Source: DAIRVC01 sp036803025 (GTDB lineage: Bacteria > Chloroflexota > Anaerolineae > Anaerolineales > E44-bin32). From it: a DNA stretch of 6,355 nt. How positions within the stretch are numbered: the first letter of the stretch is position 1; every line of letters starts with the position of its first letter. Below, piece by piece: positions 1-5,535 of the stretch. Location of the stretch: contig DAIRVC010000155.1 of NCBI GenBank assembly GCA_036803025.1, positions 1-6,355 of the forward strand, given 5' to 3'. The translations under genes were made by a program, and so were the position numbers. The notes under the pieces are model-generated. The model did not search any database, had not been told where the DNA came from, and saw only the letters and a list, made by a program, of their open reading frames with translations.

Positions 1-28
1 CACGGACATCCATGGGCGCCTCGCTCAT
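1..28 (-). CDS. Start of an unidentified downstream gene (partial, cut by left edge)
   Basis: The yjbQ stop codon sits in the four-base overlap ATGA (positions 28 to 25), so an ATG at 28-26 would open a new frame reading MSEAPMDVR before the window ends. A second in-frame ATG lies at 13-11, with GAGG about five bases before it. Start-stop overlaps of this kind are typical of translationally coupled genes in one operon, and the whole left part of the window is packed that way. Only nine codons are visible, so no function can be given, and either ATG could be the true start. An alternative is that this is simply the beginning of an intergenic region. Confidence 0.4.
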
Positions 29-444
29 TCCCCGATGATCTTGACCAATACCCGCTTCTTGCGCCGGCCGTCAAACTCGCCGTAGAAGATCTGCTCCCAC
101 GGGCCGAAATCCAGCTTCCCGCCGCTCACGGCCGCCACCACCTCGCGCCCCATGACCTGACGCTTCAAGTGGGCATCGGCGTTGTCCTCCCCGGTGCGAT
201 TGTGCGCATACTGCCCCACCGGTTCATGCGGCGCGAGCGTCTCCAGCCAGCGGTCGTAGTCCTGATGCAGTCCGGACTCATCGTCGTTGATGAAGACGGA
301 GGCGGTGATGTGCATCGCGTTGACCAACAGCAGCCCCTCGCGGATGCCGCTCTCAGCCAGGCAGGCTTCCACCTGCGGGGTGATGTTCACGAACCCGCGA
401 CGCCCGGGAAGGTTGAACCAGAGTTCCTTGCGGTAGCTCTTCAC
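25..444 (-). CDS. yjbQ: YjbQ/UPF0047 family protein (secondary thiamine-phosphate synthase type)
   Basis: A 139-residue protein of the small YjbQ family (Pfam UPF0047), complete at the family's usual length. The family is soluble and trimeric. The E. coli member has been reported to have weak thiamine-phosphate synthase activity, but its physiological role is not settled. Family hallmarks are visible: NAMHITASVFIND at about 42-54, YAHNRTGEDNADAHLKR at 79-95, and GKLDFGPWEQIFYGEFDG at 109-126. His45, His81 and His92 are probably the conserved metal or active-site histidines. The start is the GTG at 444-442, because family homology begins right after it (KSYRKELWF) and GGAGGGGG lies two bases upstream of it (447-454). 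The same frame runs open far upstream, but that part overlaps the thioesterase gene and looks like shadow sequence. It follows the thioesterase by 17 bases and overlaps the next gene by four, so it is probably an operon member. Confidence 0.9.
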   Translation of the reverse strand: MKSYRKELWFNLPGRRGFVNITPQVEACLAESGIREGLLLVNAMHITASVFINDDESGLHQDYDRWLETLAPHEPVGQYAHNRTGEDNADAHLKRQVMGREVVAAVSGGKLDFGPWEQIFYGEFDGRRKKRVLVKIIGE

Positions 445-461
445 GGCCCCCTCCGGTGGGC

Positions 462-935
462 TCAGGACTCGCCCTGCATATGTTCCGGCACCTGAACGGC
501 GATGACCTCGCCTCGGGCGCAGACCTCTCCCTCGGCGGACAGTGTCGTTTCGACGATGACCTTGCGGCCCTTGATCTCCTTGATGCGCCCGCGGACCAGT
601 AGCGGCACCCCAAGCGGCGTCGGGCGCAGGTAGTCGACCTTGAGCGCGGCGGTCAGGAAACGCAGCGGCGGCAGACTGTCCATCGGCCGCCCGGCGGCTT
701 TGTAGGCCGCCGCCGAGGCGGTGCCGGTCGAATGACAGTCGATCAGCGAGGCGATCAGCCCACCGTAGACGTAGCCGGGAATGGCGATGTGCTCCGGGCG
801 GGGCGTGAAGGTGCAGATCGTGTCCTCCCCGTCCCAATAGCTCTTGATCTGGTGCCCGTCCGGATTGAGCCGGCCGCAGCCATAGCAGTGGCTCCAACCG
901 TCGGGGTAGTAATCCTGGAATGCCCGCTCTTGCAT
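462..935 (-). CDS. PaaI-like hotdog-fold thioesterase
   Basis: A 157-residue single-domain protein of the PaaI/4HBT hotdog thioesterase superfamily, expected to hydrolyse an acyl-CoA thioester in the cytoplasm. The substrate cannot be told from sequence. An N-terminal HCYGCGRLNPDGHQIKS (16-32) matches the CFGCG..NP.GL signature common in this subgroup. The core hotdog helix motif GYVYGGLIASLIDCHSTGTA spans 54-73, with Gly58-Gly59 and Asp66. The position often occupied by His in HGG is Tyr57. A later strand reads LKVDYLRPTPLGVPLLVRG. The ATG at 935-933 is chosen because AGAGGAGG (939-946) stands three bases upstream. The frame stays open to a GTG at 986, but that would put the start inside the upstream hairpin. 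The gene lies 119 bases after nrdJ and 17 bases before yjbQ, and is probably cotranscribed with yjbQ. Confidence 0.87.
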   Translation of the reverse strand: MQERAFQDYYPDGWSHCYGCGRLNPDGHQIKSYWDGEDTICTFTPRPEHIAIPGYVYGGLIASLIDCHSTGTASAAAYKAAGRPMDSLPPLRFLTAALKVDYLRPTPLGVPLLVRGRIKEIKGRKVIVETTLSAEGEVCARGEVIAVQVPEHMQGES

Positions 936-1054
936 GTGCCTCCTCTGGGGCGCGAACGGCCGGGAAGAAGGCGCTCCCGGGGTCACATTTCCCCGGGAGC
1001 GGCGACAACCTTGCGGCCTTCAGCGCCCGATCGCAGACGCGGAAACCGGCGTCC
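936..1054 (-). other. Intergenic region between nrdJ and the thioesterase gene
   Basis: This 119-base gap holds a perfect GC-rich hairpin (972-1001) and the thioesterase ribosome binding site AGAGGAGG (939-946). I see no convincing -35/-10 pair here, so the thioesterase-yjbQ pair is either read through from nrdJ or uses a promoter that I cannot recognise. Confidence 0.6.
972..1001 (-). terminator. Hairpin after nrdJ, candidate terminator
   Basis: The arms CGCTCCCGGGG (972-982) and CCCCGGGAGCG (991-1001) are perfect 11-base reverse complements around an eight-base loop. In the direction of transcription the hairpin begins 53 bases after the nrdJ stop and is followed by the pyrimidine-rich CCTTCTTCCC, not a clean T run. 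It may act as a weak intrinsic terminator, a pause site or a 3'-end stabiliser. The arms are clear, but the function is inferred. Confidence 0.55.
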
Positions 1055-3523
1055 TCAGCACTCGCTGAAGCCGCAGGCGTAGCACTTGCGGCAGCCCTCT
1101 TCGTTGACCACGGCCGCCTCGCCGCACTCGGGACACAGGTCGCCGATGCGCAGCGGGATCTGCCCGGCCGGCTCGCCCGGCACGTGCCCGGTTTCCGGCG
1201 TGTGGCCCAGGTACTCGGCCAAGGCCCGCGCCACGCCGTCCGGCAATGACAGGACTCGATTTGGACCGAAGCCCATCGGCCGGCCCCCGCCGATCCCGGC
1301 CAGCTGGCGCACGACTTCGGCCATCCGTTCGCGCGGCGGCACGGGCGAGGCCACGCGCAGCAGATAGGACACCAGCCGCCCAATCGCCTCCGACACCGCG
1401 GCGGTCTCCGAGCCGGCCTTGGCCGTCGTGATGAAGACTTCGAATGGCTGACCCTCGCCGTTCTGATTGACGGTGACAAACGCCTTGCCCAGCGGCGTGC
1501 TGATTTGGTAGGTGCTGCCATCCAGTCGCGCCGGCCGCGGCTTCTTCCCCTCTTGCCAGATGCGCAGCTGGGCGGGCTCGGCCTTCTGGTCCTTGCGTGC
1601 GGCAGTGGCCTTGGTCTCCAGCACGATGCGCTCGCGAGATCCGGTCACATACACCGTCAGGCCCTTGCAGCCGAGCTCCCAGGCCAGCATGTAAGCCTTG
1701 GCGACGTCGTCTTGCGCCGCTTCTTCCGGGAAGTTGCACGTCTTCGACAGGCTGTTGTCGACGAAGGCCTGAAGCGCGGCCTGCATGCGCACGTGCTCCT
1801 CAGCCGACACGTCCTGAGAAACGACGAACGCGTGGCGGGTGCTCTCGGGCACTTCGAGCACGTCCTGGCACGAGCCCTTCTCCATGACCTGCTCGACGAT
1901 CCGCAGGCGCGTGTCCTCGTCCACCCCGGCTTCGATCAGCGCCTGCTCGAAGAGCGGGCTGGTGTAGGTCAGTTTGAGGTCGGCGCCGCGATCGTCGACG
2001 TGGCGATAGTAGGCCAGTGCGAACACCGGCTCGCAGCCGTAGCCTTCGCAGCCGGCGACCGTAGCGATGGTCCCTGTCGGCGCCACGGTCGTCTGGGCAG
2101 CGTTGCGGATGCCGTGAAGCTGCAGGCCTTCGACCACCTGCGCCCAATCGAGCTCGGGCCGACCGAAGGACCGCTCATAGGCCGTGACCGGCTTGGGCGG
2201 GTGCCAGCGCAGGTTGGCCGGATCGTAGATGCTGCCGCGAATGGCCGGGAACGGGCCGCGTTCAGCCGCCAGCTCGACGCTGGTCAGCATGCAGTGGTAG
2301 CGGACGAACTCCATCACCTGGGCGGCGAACTCCTGCGCCTCCTCCGAACCGTAGCGCACGCCGACGTGGTACATCAGGTCGCCCAGGCCCATGATCCCCA
2401 GGCCGATGCGGCGGGCGCGATCGGCCGATTCCTTCAGCTGCGGGACGGCCGGCACGTACGCGTTGGCGGTGACGACGTCATCCAGGAATCGAGTGCTGGC
2501 GACAACGCTCTGGCGCAGCAACTCCCAATCGACCGTACTGCCGGGGCCGAAGTGTCGGGCCAGGTTGATCGACCCCAGGCAGCAGTTCTCATAGGGCCCG
2601 AGCCACTGTTCACCGCACGGGTTGGTCGCCTCCAACTCGTACAGGTGCGGCACGGGGTTAGAGCGGTTGGCCGCATCCAGGAAGAGCACACCCGGCTCGC
2701 CGTTGTGGTGGGCATGCTTGACGATCAGATCGAAGATCTCGCGCGCCGAGACAGTCTCAACCACATCGCCGGTGTGCGGGGCGATCAGGTCATAGGTGGT
2801 GTCGTCGCGCACCGCGCGCATGAAAGCGTCGGTCACGCCGACGGAGATGTTGAAGTTGGTGATCTGATTCTCGTCGACCTTGCAGGTGATGAACTGGCGG
2901 ATGTCGGGGTGATCGACGCGCAGCACGGCCATGTTGGCGCCCCGGCGCGTCCCGCCCTGGGCGATCTCGCCGAAGGCCTTGTCGTAGACGCGCAGGAAGC
3001 CGACCGGCCCGGTAGCCTCGCCGGCCGATGAGCGGACCAGCGCTCCCTGCTGGCGCAGCCGGCTGAAGGAGAACCCGTTCCCGCCGCCGGTCTGTTGGAT
3101 CAGCGCCGCGTCCCGGAGCGTCTGGAAGATCCCGGCCGTGTCGCGGCCCATATCGTCGCTGATCGGCAGGACGAAGCAGGCGGCCAGTTGTCCGAGCGGG
3201 GTGCCGGCGCCGGTGAAGGTCGGCGAATTGGGGAAGAAGCGCTTGTCGGCCAGCAGTTCATAGTAATCGGCGGCGACCGTCTGAACCTCGCCGCCCCACT
3301 CGGCCTCGGCCGCGCCGACATGGTAGGTCACTCGCCAGAACATCTCCTCGATCGACTCTGACGGCTGACCGTCCTCCCCCCGCCGGACGTAGCGCTTGAT
3401 CAGGACCGTTCGGGCGTTCTCGCTCAAGCTGACCTTGCGCGCACCCTCCGGGATCGCCGGCCGCCCGGCGCCCTGATCGGAAGACTTGCTGACGTCCATC
3501 CGGGGTTTGGCGGTCTCCAACAT
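1055..3523 (-). CDS. nrdJ: Adenosylcobalamin-dependent (class II) ribonucleotide reductase
   Basis: An 822-residue class II ribonucleotide reductase, which uses adenosylcobalamin to make a thiyl radical and reduces ribonucleotides to deoxyribonucleotides with no need for oxygen. Visible landmarks are FFPNSPTFTGAG (96-107); Cys116 in LAACFVL, the first active-site redox cysteine; the finger-loop NPCGE (301-305), with Asn301, thiyl Cys303 and Glu305; Cys314 in YENCCLGSINL, the likely partner cysteine; APTGTIATVAG (481-491), the phosphate-binding region; and SKTCNFP (593-599). A TSCPD-type domain follows (about 668-770), then a tail with Cys797, 800, 811, 814, 817 and 822, probably a redox relay or zinc ribbon. 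No N-terminal ATP-cone is evident, and there is no intein. The ATG at 3523 is preferred because GAGGT lies seven bases upstream. The frame extends back to a TTG directly after the nrdR stop, but that codon has no ribosome binding site. The gene follows nrdR by 81 bases and is probably cotranscribed with it and repressed by NrdR. Confidence 0.96.
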   Translation of the reverse strand: MLETAKPRMDVSKSSDQGAGRPAIPEGARKVSLSENARTVLIKRYVRRGEDGQPSESIEEMFWRVTYHVGAAEAEWGGEVQTVAADYYELLADKRFFPNSPTFTGAGTPLGQLAACFVLPISDDMGRDTAGIFQTLRDAALIQQTGGGNGFSFSRLRQQGALVRSSAGEATGPVGFLRVYDKAFGEIAQGGTRRGANMAVLRVDHPDIRQFITCKVDENQITNFNISVGVTDAFMRAVRDDTTYDLIAPHTGDVVETVSAREIFDLIVKHAHHNGEPGVLFLDAANRSNPVPHLYELEATNPCGEQWLGPYENCCLGSINLARHFGPGSTVDWELLRQSVVASTRFLDDVVTANAYVPAVPQLKESADRARRIGLGIMGLGDLMYHVGVRYGSEEAQEFAAQVMEFVRYHCMLTSVELAAERGPFPAIRGSIYDPANLRWHPPKPVTAYERSFGRPELDWAQVVEGLQLHGIRNAAQTTVAPTGTIATVAGCEGYGCEPVFALAYYRHVDDRGADLKLTYTSPLFEQALIEAGVDEDTRLRIVEQVMEKGSCQDVLEVPESTRHAFVVSQDVSAEEHVRMQAALQAFVDNSLSKTCNFPEEAAQDDVAKAYMLAWELGCKGLTVYVTGSRERIVLETKATAARKDQKAEPAQLRIWQEGKKPRPARLDGSTYQISTPLGKAFVTVNQNGEGQPFEVFITTAKAGSETAAVSEAIGRLVSYLLRVASPVPPRERMAEVVRQLAGIGGGRPMGFGPNRVLSLPDGVARALAEYLGHTPETGHVPGEPAGQIPLRIGDLCPECGEAAVVNEEGCRKCYACGFSEC

Positions 3524-3604
3524 AGCCTCTACCTCGCTGCGCGTTTCCGACCCCCCGCCCACCGCCCGGTCCGGCGTGGGTTTCGGCGGGAGGCCGGCTG
3601 GCAA
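3524..3604 (-). other. nrdR-nrdJ intercistronic spacer
   Basis: An 81-base GC-rich spacer ends in GAGGT (3531-3535), the likely nrdJ ribosome binding site. An imperfect hairpin can form between CCCACCGCC (3558-3566) and GGCGTGGG (3573-3580), with one bulged base. There is no promoter-like pair, and the spacer is too short and has none of the conserved boxes for a cobalamin riboswitch, so nrdJ most likely depends on the nrdR transcript. Confidence 0.5.
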
Positions 3605-4054
3605 TCAACCCTCGAGCAGGCGGTCGATTTCGTTGCGGATGGCCTGCAGGTCGTCCAGGCCGAGATAGACGATGGCATAGCGGATGTAGGCGATGTGGTC
3701 GAGTTCCTTGAGCCCGGCGATCACCAGGTCTCCGACGACGCGGGTCGAGACTTCGGATTTGCCGATGGTCTGCAAGGCAGCCTCGATCTCGCCCACCAAT
3801 CGATCGATGTCGGCGGCCGAGACCGGCCGCTTGGCGCAGGCGGTGCGAATGCCACGGGCAAGCTTATCCCGGTCGAACTCCTGGCGCGTGCCGTCCTGCT
3901 TGACAAGCAGCGGCGTGGCCAGGGCGGCGCGTTCGTAAGTGCTGAAGCGCTGCTGGCAAGCCTGACAGACGCGTCGACGGCGGACGCCGCCGCGCGCGTC
4001 GTGGGTGGTATCGATCACCCTCGTCCGGTGGCTGCGGCAGTAGGGGCAGCGCAT
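3605..4054 (-). CDS. nrdR: Transcriptional repressor NrdR
   Basis: A 149-residue protein, full length for NrdR, the nucleotide-sensing repressor of ribonucleotide reductase genes. The N-terminal zinc ribbon has Cys3-X2-Cys6 and Cys30-X2-Cys33, with the family segment VRRRRVCQACQQRFSTYER at 24-42. An ATP-cone follows (about 48-138), beginning PLLVKQDGTRQEFDRDKL and continuing through KRPVS and ELDHIAYIRYAIVY. In the family, ATP or dATP bound to this cone controls oligomerisation and binding of paired NrdR boxes. The ATG at 4054 fits the exact family N terminus MRCPYC, and AAGGAAGG (4058-4065) lies three bases upstream. A likely promoter is about 90 bases upstream, and nrdJ follows after 81 bases. 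The arrangement suggests that NrdR represses its own gene together with nrdJ, but no canonical NrdR box is obvious. Confidence 0.97.
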   Translation of the reverse strand: MRCPYCRSHRTRVIDTTHDARGGVRRRRVCQACQQRFSTYERAALATPLLVKQDGTRQEFDRDKLARGIRTACAKRPVSAADIDRLVGEIEAALQTIGKSEVSTRVVGDLVIAGLKELDHIAYIRYAIVYLGLDDLQAIRNEIDRLLEG

Positions 4055-4144
4055 CGGCCTTCCTTGTGCTCAGAACAGGCGTTTGACGCCAGGTGTTTGG
4101 GGAGCCGGTGGGCGGGCTCCAACATCTCCGGCGGAAGGGGCCAC

Positions 4145-4174
4145 ATTCTAGCACGCCGTTTTCTTGTCAAGCAA
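4145..4174 (-). promoter_or_regulatory. Probable promoter of nrdR-nrdJ
   Basis: On the minus strand, TGCTAGAAT (4153-4145) matches an extended -10 element (TGnTATAAT) at all but one base. Upstream are TTGACA (4170-4165), with a short 14-base spacer to TAGAAT, and the overlapping TTGCTT (4174-4169), with an 18-base spacer. The perfect -35 hexamer is too close for a standard sigma-70 fit, so the extended -10 may carry most of the activity or the offset -35 may be used. The predicted start near 4138 would give a leader of about 85 bases before nrdR. Confidence 0.65.
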
Positions 4175-4188
4175 GGCGATTGGACACC

Positions 4189-4221
4189 GGTAACCTTAAA
4201 GAATATGGTACGCAAGTACCA
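4189..4221 (-). promoter_or_regulatory. Candidate operator palindromes upstream of the nrdR promoter
   Basis: TGGTACGCAAGTACCA (4206-4221) is a perfect six-base inverted repeat around four bases. Nearby GGTAACC (4189-4195) is a smaller dyad built from the same GGT/ACC halves. The two centres are about 21 bases apart, close to two helical turns, and both lie just upstream of the -35 element. This layout would suit a DNA-binding regulator such as NrdR, but the sequence does not resemble the AT-rich NrdR-box consensus known from other phyla. The binding protein is therefore unknown. Confidence 0.35.
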
Positions 4222-4235
4222 GGGCCCCCAAACAC

Positions 4236-4277
4236 CTCGGACCGGCACCGGGAGGAGGAGACCGGTGCCGGTCCGAG
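4236..4277 (-). terminator. Perfect 16-bp hairpin downstream of ftsZ, candidate terminator
   Basis: The arms at 4236-4251 (CTCGGACCGGCACCGG) and 4262-4277 (CCGGTGCCGGTCCGAG) are exact reverse complements, with a 10-base loop. In the ftsZ transcript the hairpin starts 87 bases after the stop codon, and its loop reads UCUCCUCCUC. It is followed by GTGTTTGGGGG, a poor U tract. Its place between ftsZ and the nrdR promoter fits an end-of-operon terminator or a 3'-end stabiliser. The loop sequence is complementary to the ftsZ ribosome binding site. Confidence 0.65.
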
Positions 4278-4364
4278 AAGGGGCCTCTCCCGGGCCGAGA
4301 GCGGGGCAGCGGCCGCTCCGGGCGCCCAGGAACGAGGCAGGCGGCCGACCTGCCAGGCTGCGGT

Positions 4365-5468
4365 TCACGAGCGGCGCCGCAGGAAGGTCGGCAGGTCGAG
4401 ATCGGCGACGTTGTAGGCCGGTGGTTGGAACTCCTGGGGGGCGACTTCGCCCTTGGCGGGGACGGCGGCCGGCTCGCTGCGGGCGCGCGTCCGCCGGGTC
4501 GGGCGGTGCGGGATACCGCTGGTCTCGAAGCCGGTGGCGATGACGGTGATGCGCAGCTCCTCGCCCATGTTCGGGTCGATGACGGCACCGAAGATCAGGT
4601 TGACGTCCGGGTGCGCGGTCTCTTTGATGATCGCCGCCGCCTGGTTGACTTCGAACAGGCTCAGATTGGAGCCGCCGGTGACGTTGAACAGGATGCCGCG
4701 GGCGCCGTCGATGGTGATATCCAGCAGTTTGCTGGAGATGGCCTGCTCGGCGGCCGCCCGGGCGCGGTCCTCGCCCGAAGACTGGCCGACGGCCATCAGG
4801 GCCGCCCCGCCCTCGGACATGATCGTGCGCACGTCGGCGAAGTCGAGGTTGATCAGCCCGGGCACCGTGATCAGCTCGCTGATACCCTGGATGCCCTGGC
4901 GCAGGACGTCGTCGGCCAGCTTGAAAGCCTGCTGCAGGCTGGCGCGCTTGTCAGCGATCTGGAGCAGCCGGTCGTTGGGGATGACGATCAGCGTATCGAC
5001 GTGTTCCTTGAGCTTGTTGATACCCGATTCGGCGCTGACCGATCGCTTGGCGCCCTCGAAGGTGAACGGCCGGGTGACGACGCCGATGGTGAGCGCCCCG
5101 ACTTCCTTGGCGATCTGAGCGATGACCGGGGCAGCGCCGGTCCCGGTGCCGCCGCCGATACCGGCGGCGATGAAGATCATGTCGGTGCCCTTGACCACCT
5201 CATACAGGTCTTCGGCCGACTCCTCGGCCGCCTTGCGGCCGACCTCCGGATCCCCGCCGGCGCCCAGGCCGCGCGTCAGCTTGTCGCCGATGCGCACCCG
5301 GGACGGGGCATTCGAGAGGAGCAGAGCCTGGGCGTCGGTGTTCACGGCGACGAACTCGATGCCGGCCAGCCCCTCCTCGATCATCCGGTTGACGGCGTTG
5401 CTGCCCCCGCCGCCAACCCCGACGACTTTGATGCGTGCAAATGACTCCGTCTGCGATTTCGAGTACAT
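4365..5468 (-). CDS. ftsZ: Cell division protein FtsZ
   Basis: A 367-residue tubulin-like GTPase that polymerises into the cytokinetic Z ring at mid-cell. The N-terminal GTP-binding domain shows VVGVGGGGSNAVNRM (15-29), the signature GGGTGTG (105-111), and TRPFTFEG (132-139). The T7 synergy loop reads NLDFADV (207-213), with catalytic Asp209 and Asp212 that complete the GTPase site of the adjacent subunit. After the globular domain (to about 315) comes a short Arg/Pro-rich linker of some 40 residues, then the conserved C-terminal peptide DLDLPTFLRRRS (356-367), which docks partners such as FtsA or SepF. The length is normal. The ATG at 5468 is chosen because GGAGGAGGAGGA (5471-5482) stands two bases upstream. 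A GTG further up (5522) lies in the ftsA-ftsZ hairpin and lacks a ribosome binding site. The gene is 67 bases after ftsA and probably cotranscribed with it. Confidence 0.98.
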   Translation of the reverse strand: MYSKSQTESFARIKVVGVGGGGSNAVNRMIEEGLAGIEFVAVNTDAQALLLSNAPSRVRIGDKLTRGLGAGGDPEVGRKAAEESAEDLYEVVKGTDMIFIAAGIGGGTGTGAAPVIAQIAKEVGALTIGVVTRPFTFEGAKRSVSAESGINKLKEHVDTLIVIPNDRLLQIADKRASLQQAFKLADDVLRQGIQGISELITVPGLINLDFADVRTIMSEGGAALMAVGQSSGEDRARAAAEQAISSKLLDITIDGARGILFNVTGGSNLSLFEVNQAAAIIKETAHPDVNLIFGAVIDPNMGEELRITVIATGFETSGIPHRPTRRTRARSEPAAVPAKGEVAPQEFQPPAYNVADLDLPTFLRRRS

Positions 5469-5470
5469 CT

Positions 5471-5482
5471 TCCTCCTCCTCC
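5471..5482 (-). promoter_or_regulatory. Strong purine-run ribosome binding site of ftsZ
   Basis: The transcript reads GGAGGAGGAGGAAG directly before the ftsZ ATG, offering several overlapping registers of the Shine-Dalgarno core GGAGG. It fixes the ftsZ start at 5468. Nine of its bases (5473-5481) are complementary to the loop of the hairpin downstream of ftsZ. Confidence 0.85.
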
Positions 5483-5512
5483 GGGCGCTAACCCGTGTCT
5501 CCTCCGGCGATT

Positions 5513-5530
5513 CCCGGCGCACGCGCCGGG
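5513..5530 (-). repeat. Intercistronic hairpin between ftsA and ftsZ
   Basis: CCCGGCG (5513-5519) and CGCCGGG (5524-5530) are perfect seven-base arms around CACG, beginning five bases after the ftsA stop codon. There is no T run after it, so full termination is unlikely. It could set an mRNA end or a processing point that separates ftsA and ftsZ expression levels. The structure is seen directly and the role is inferred. Confidence 0.5.
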
Positions 5531-5535
5531 TCCAA

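Larger units (their letters stand above)
4055..4364 (-). other. ftsZ-nrdR intergenic region (no gene)
   Basis: This 310-base stretch has no supported gene on either strand. Following transcription from ftsZ it holds a small hairpin just after the ftsZ stop (GGCAGG/CCTGCC, 4336-4354), a perfect 16-bp inverted repeat (4236-4277), small palindromes (4206-4221 and 4189-4195), a promoter-like pair (4145-4174), and an nrdR leader of about 85 bases ending in AAGGAAGG. The segment 4141-4210 is distinctly richer in A and T than its surroundings, as expected for a promoter. Confidence 0.7.

Noticed and set aside
445..1521. Upstream extension of the yjbQ frame
   Set aside because: This part overlaps the thioesterase and the end of nrdJ in another frame and is Arg/Pro/Ser-rich without motifs. 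YjbQ homology starts only at the GTG at 444.
1505..3031. Long open frame on the plus strand opposite nrdJ (about 508 codons)
   Set aside because: It lies wholly antisense to a strongly recognised gene. Its protein is rich in Ala, Gly, Val, Asp, Arg and His with no family motif, as expected for a mirror frame in GC-rich coding DNA.
1055..3523. Intein within nrdJ
   Set aside because: Reductase genes often carry inteins, but the family motifs run in order at normal spacing with no extra block.
3524..3604. Cobalamin riboswitch upstream of nrdJ
   Set aside because: It would fit a B12-dependent enzyme, but the spacer is only 81 bases and I see no B12-box-like conserved segment. None is visible in the nrdR leader either.
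4055..4220. Canonical NrdR boxes
   Set aside because: I looked for the AT-rich dyad ACACTATATATAGTGT type and found no good match. The dyads present are different and are reported separately as candidates.
4336..4354. Six-base hairpin GGCAGG/CCTGCC just after ftsZ as the terminator
   Set aside because: The stem is short with a seven-base loop and no T run, and such stems are common by chance at this GC content. The 16-bp hairpin further on is far stronger.
3695..4543. Plus-strand open frame spanning nrdR, the intergenic region and the ftsZ end
   Set aside because: It crosses the nrdR promoter and the 16-bp hairpin, has no recognisable domain, and becomes Arg/Gly/Pro-rich noise.
4425..5444. 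Long open frame on the plus strand opposite ftsZ (about 339 codons)
   Set aside because: It is antisense to ftsZ with low-complexity composition and no recognisable domain, so it is a GC-driven shadow.
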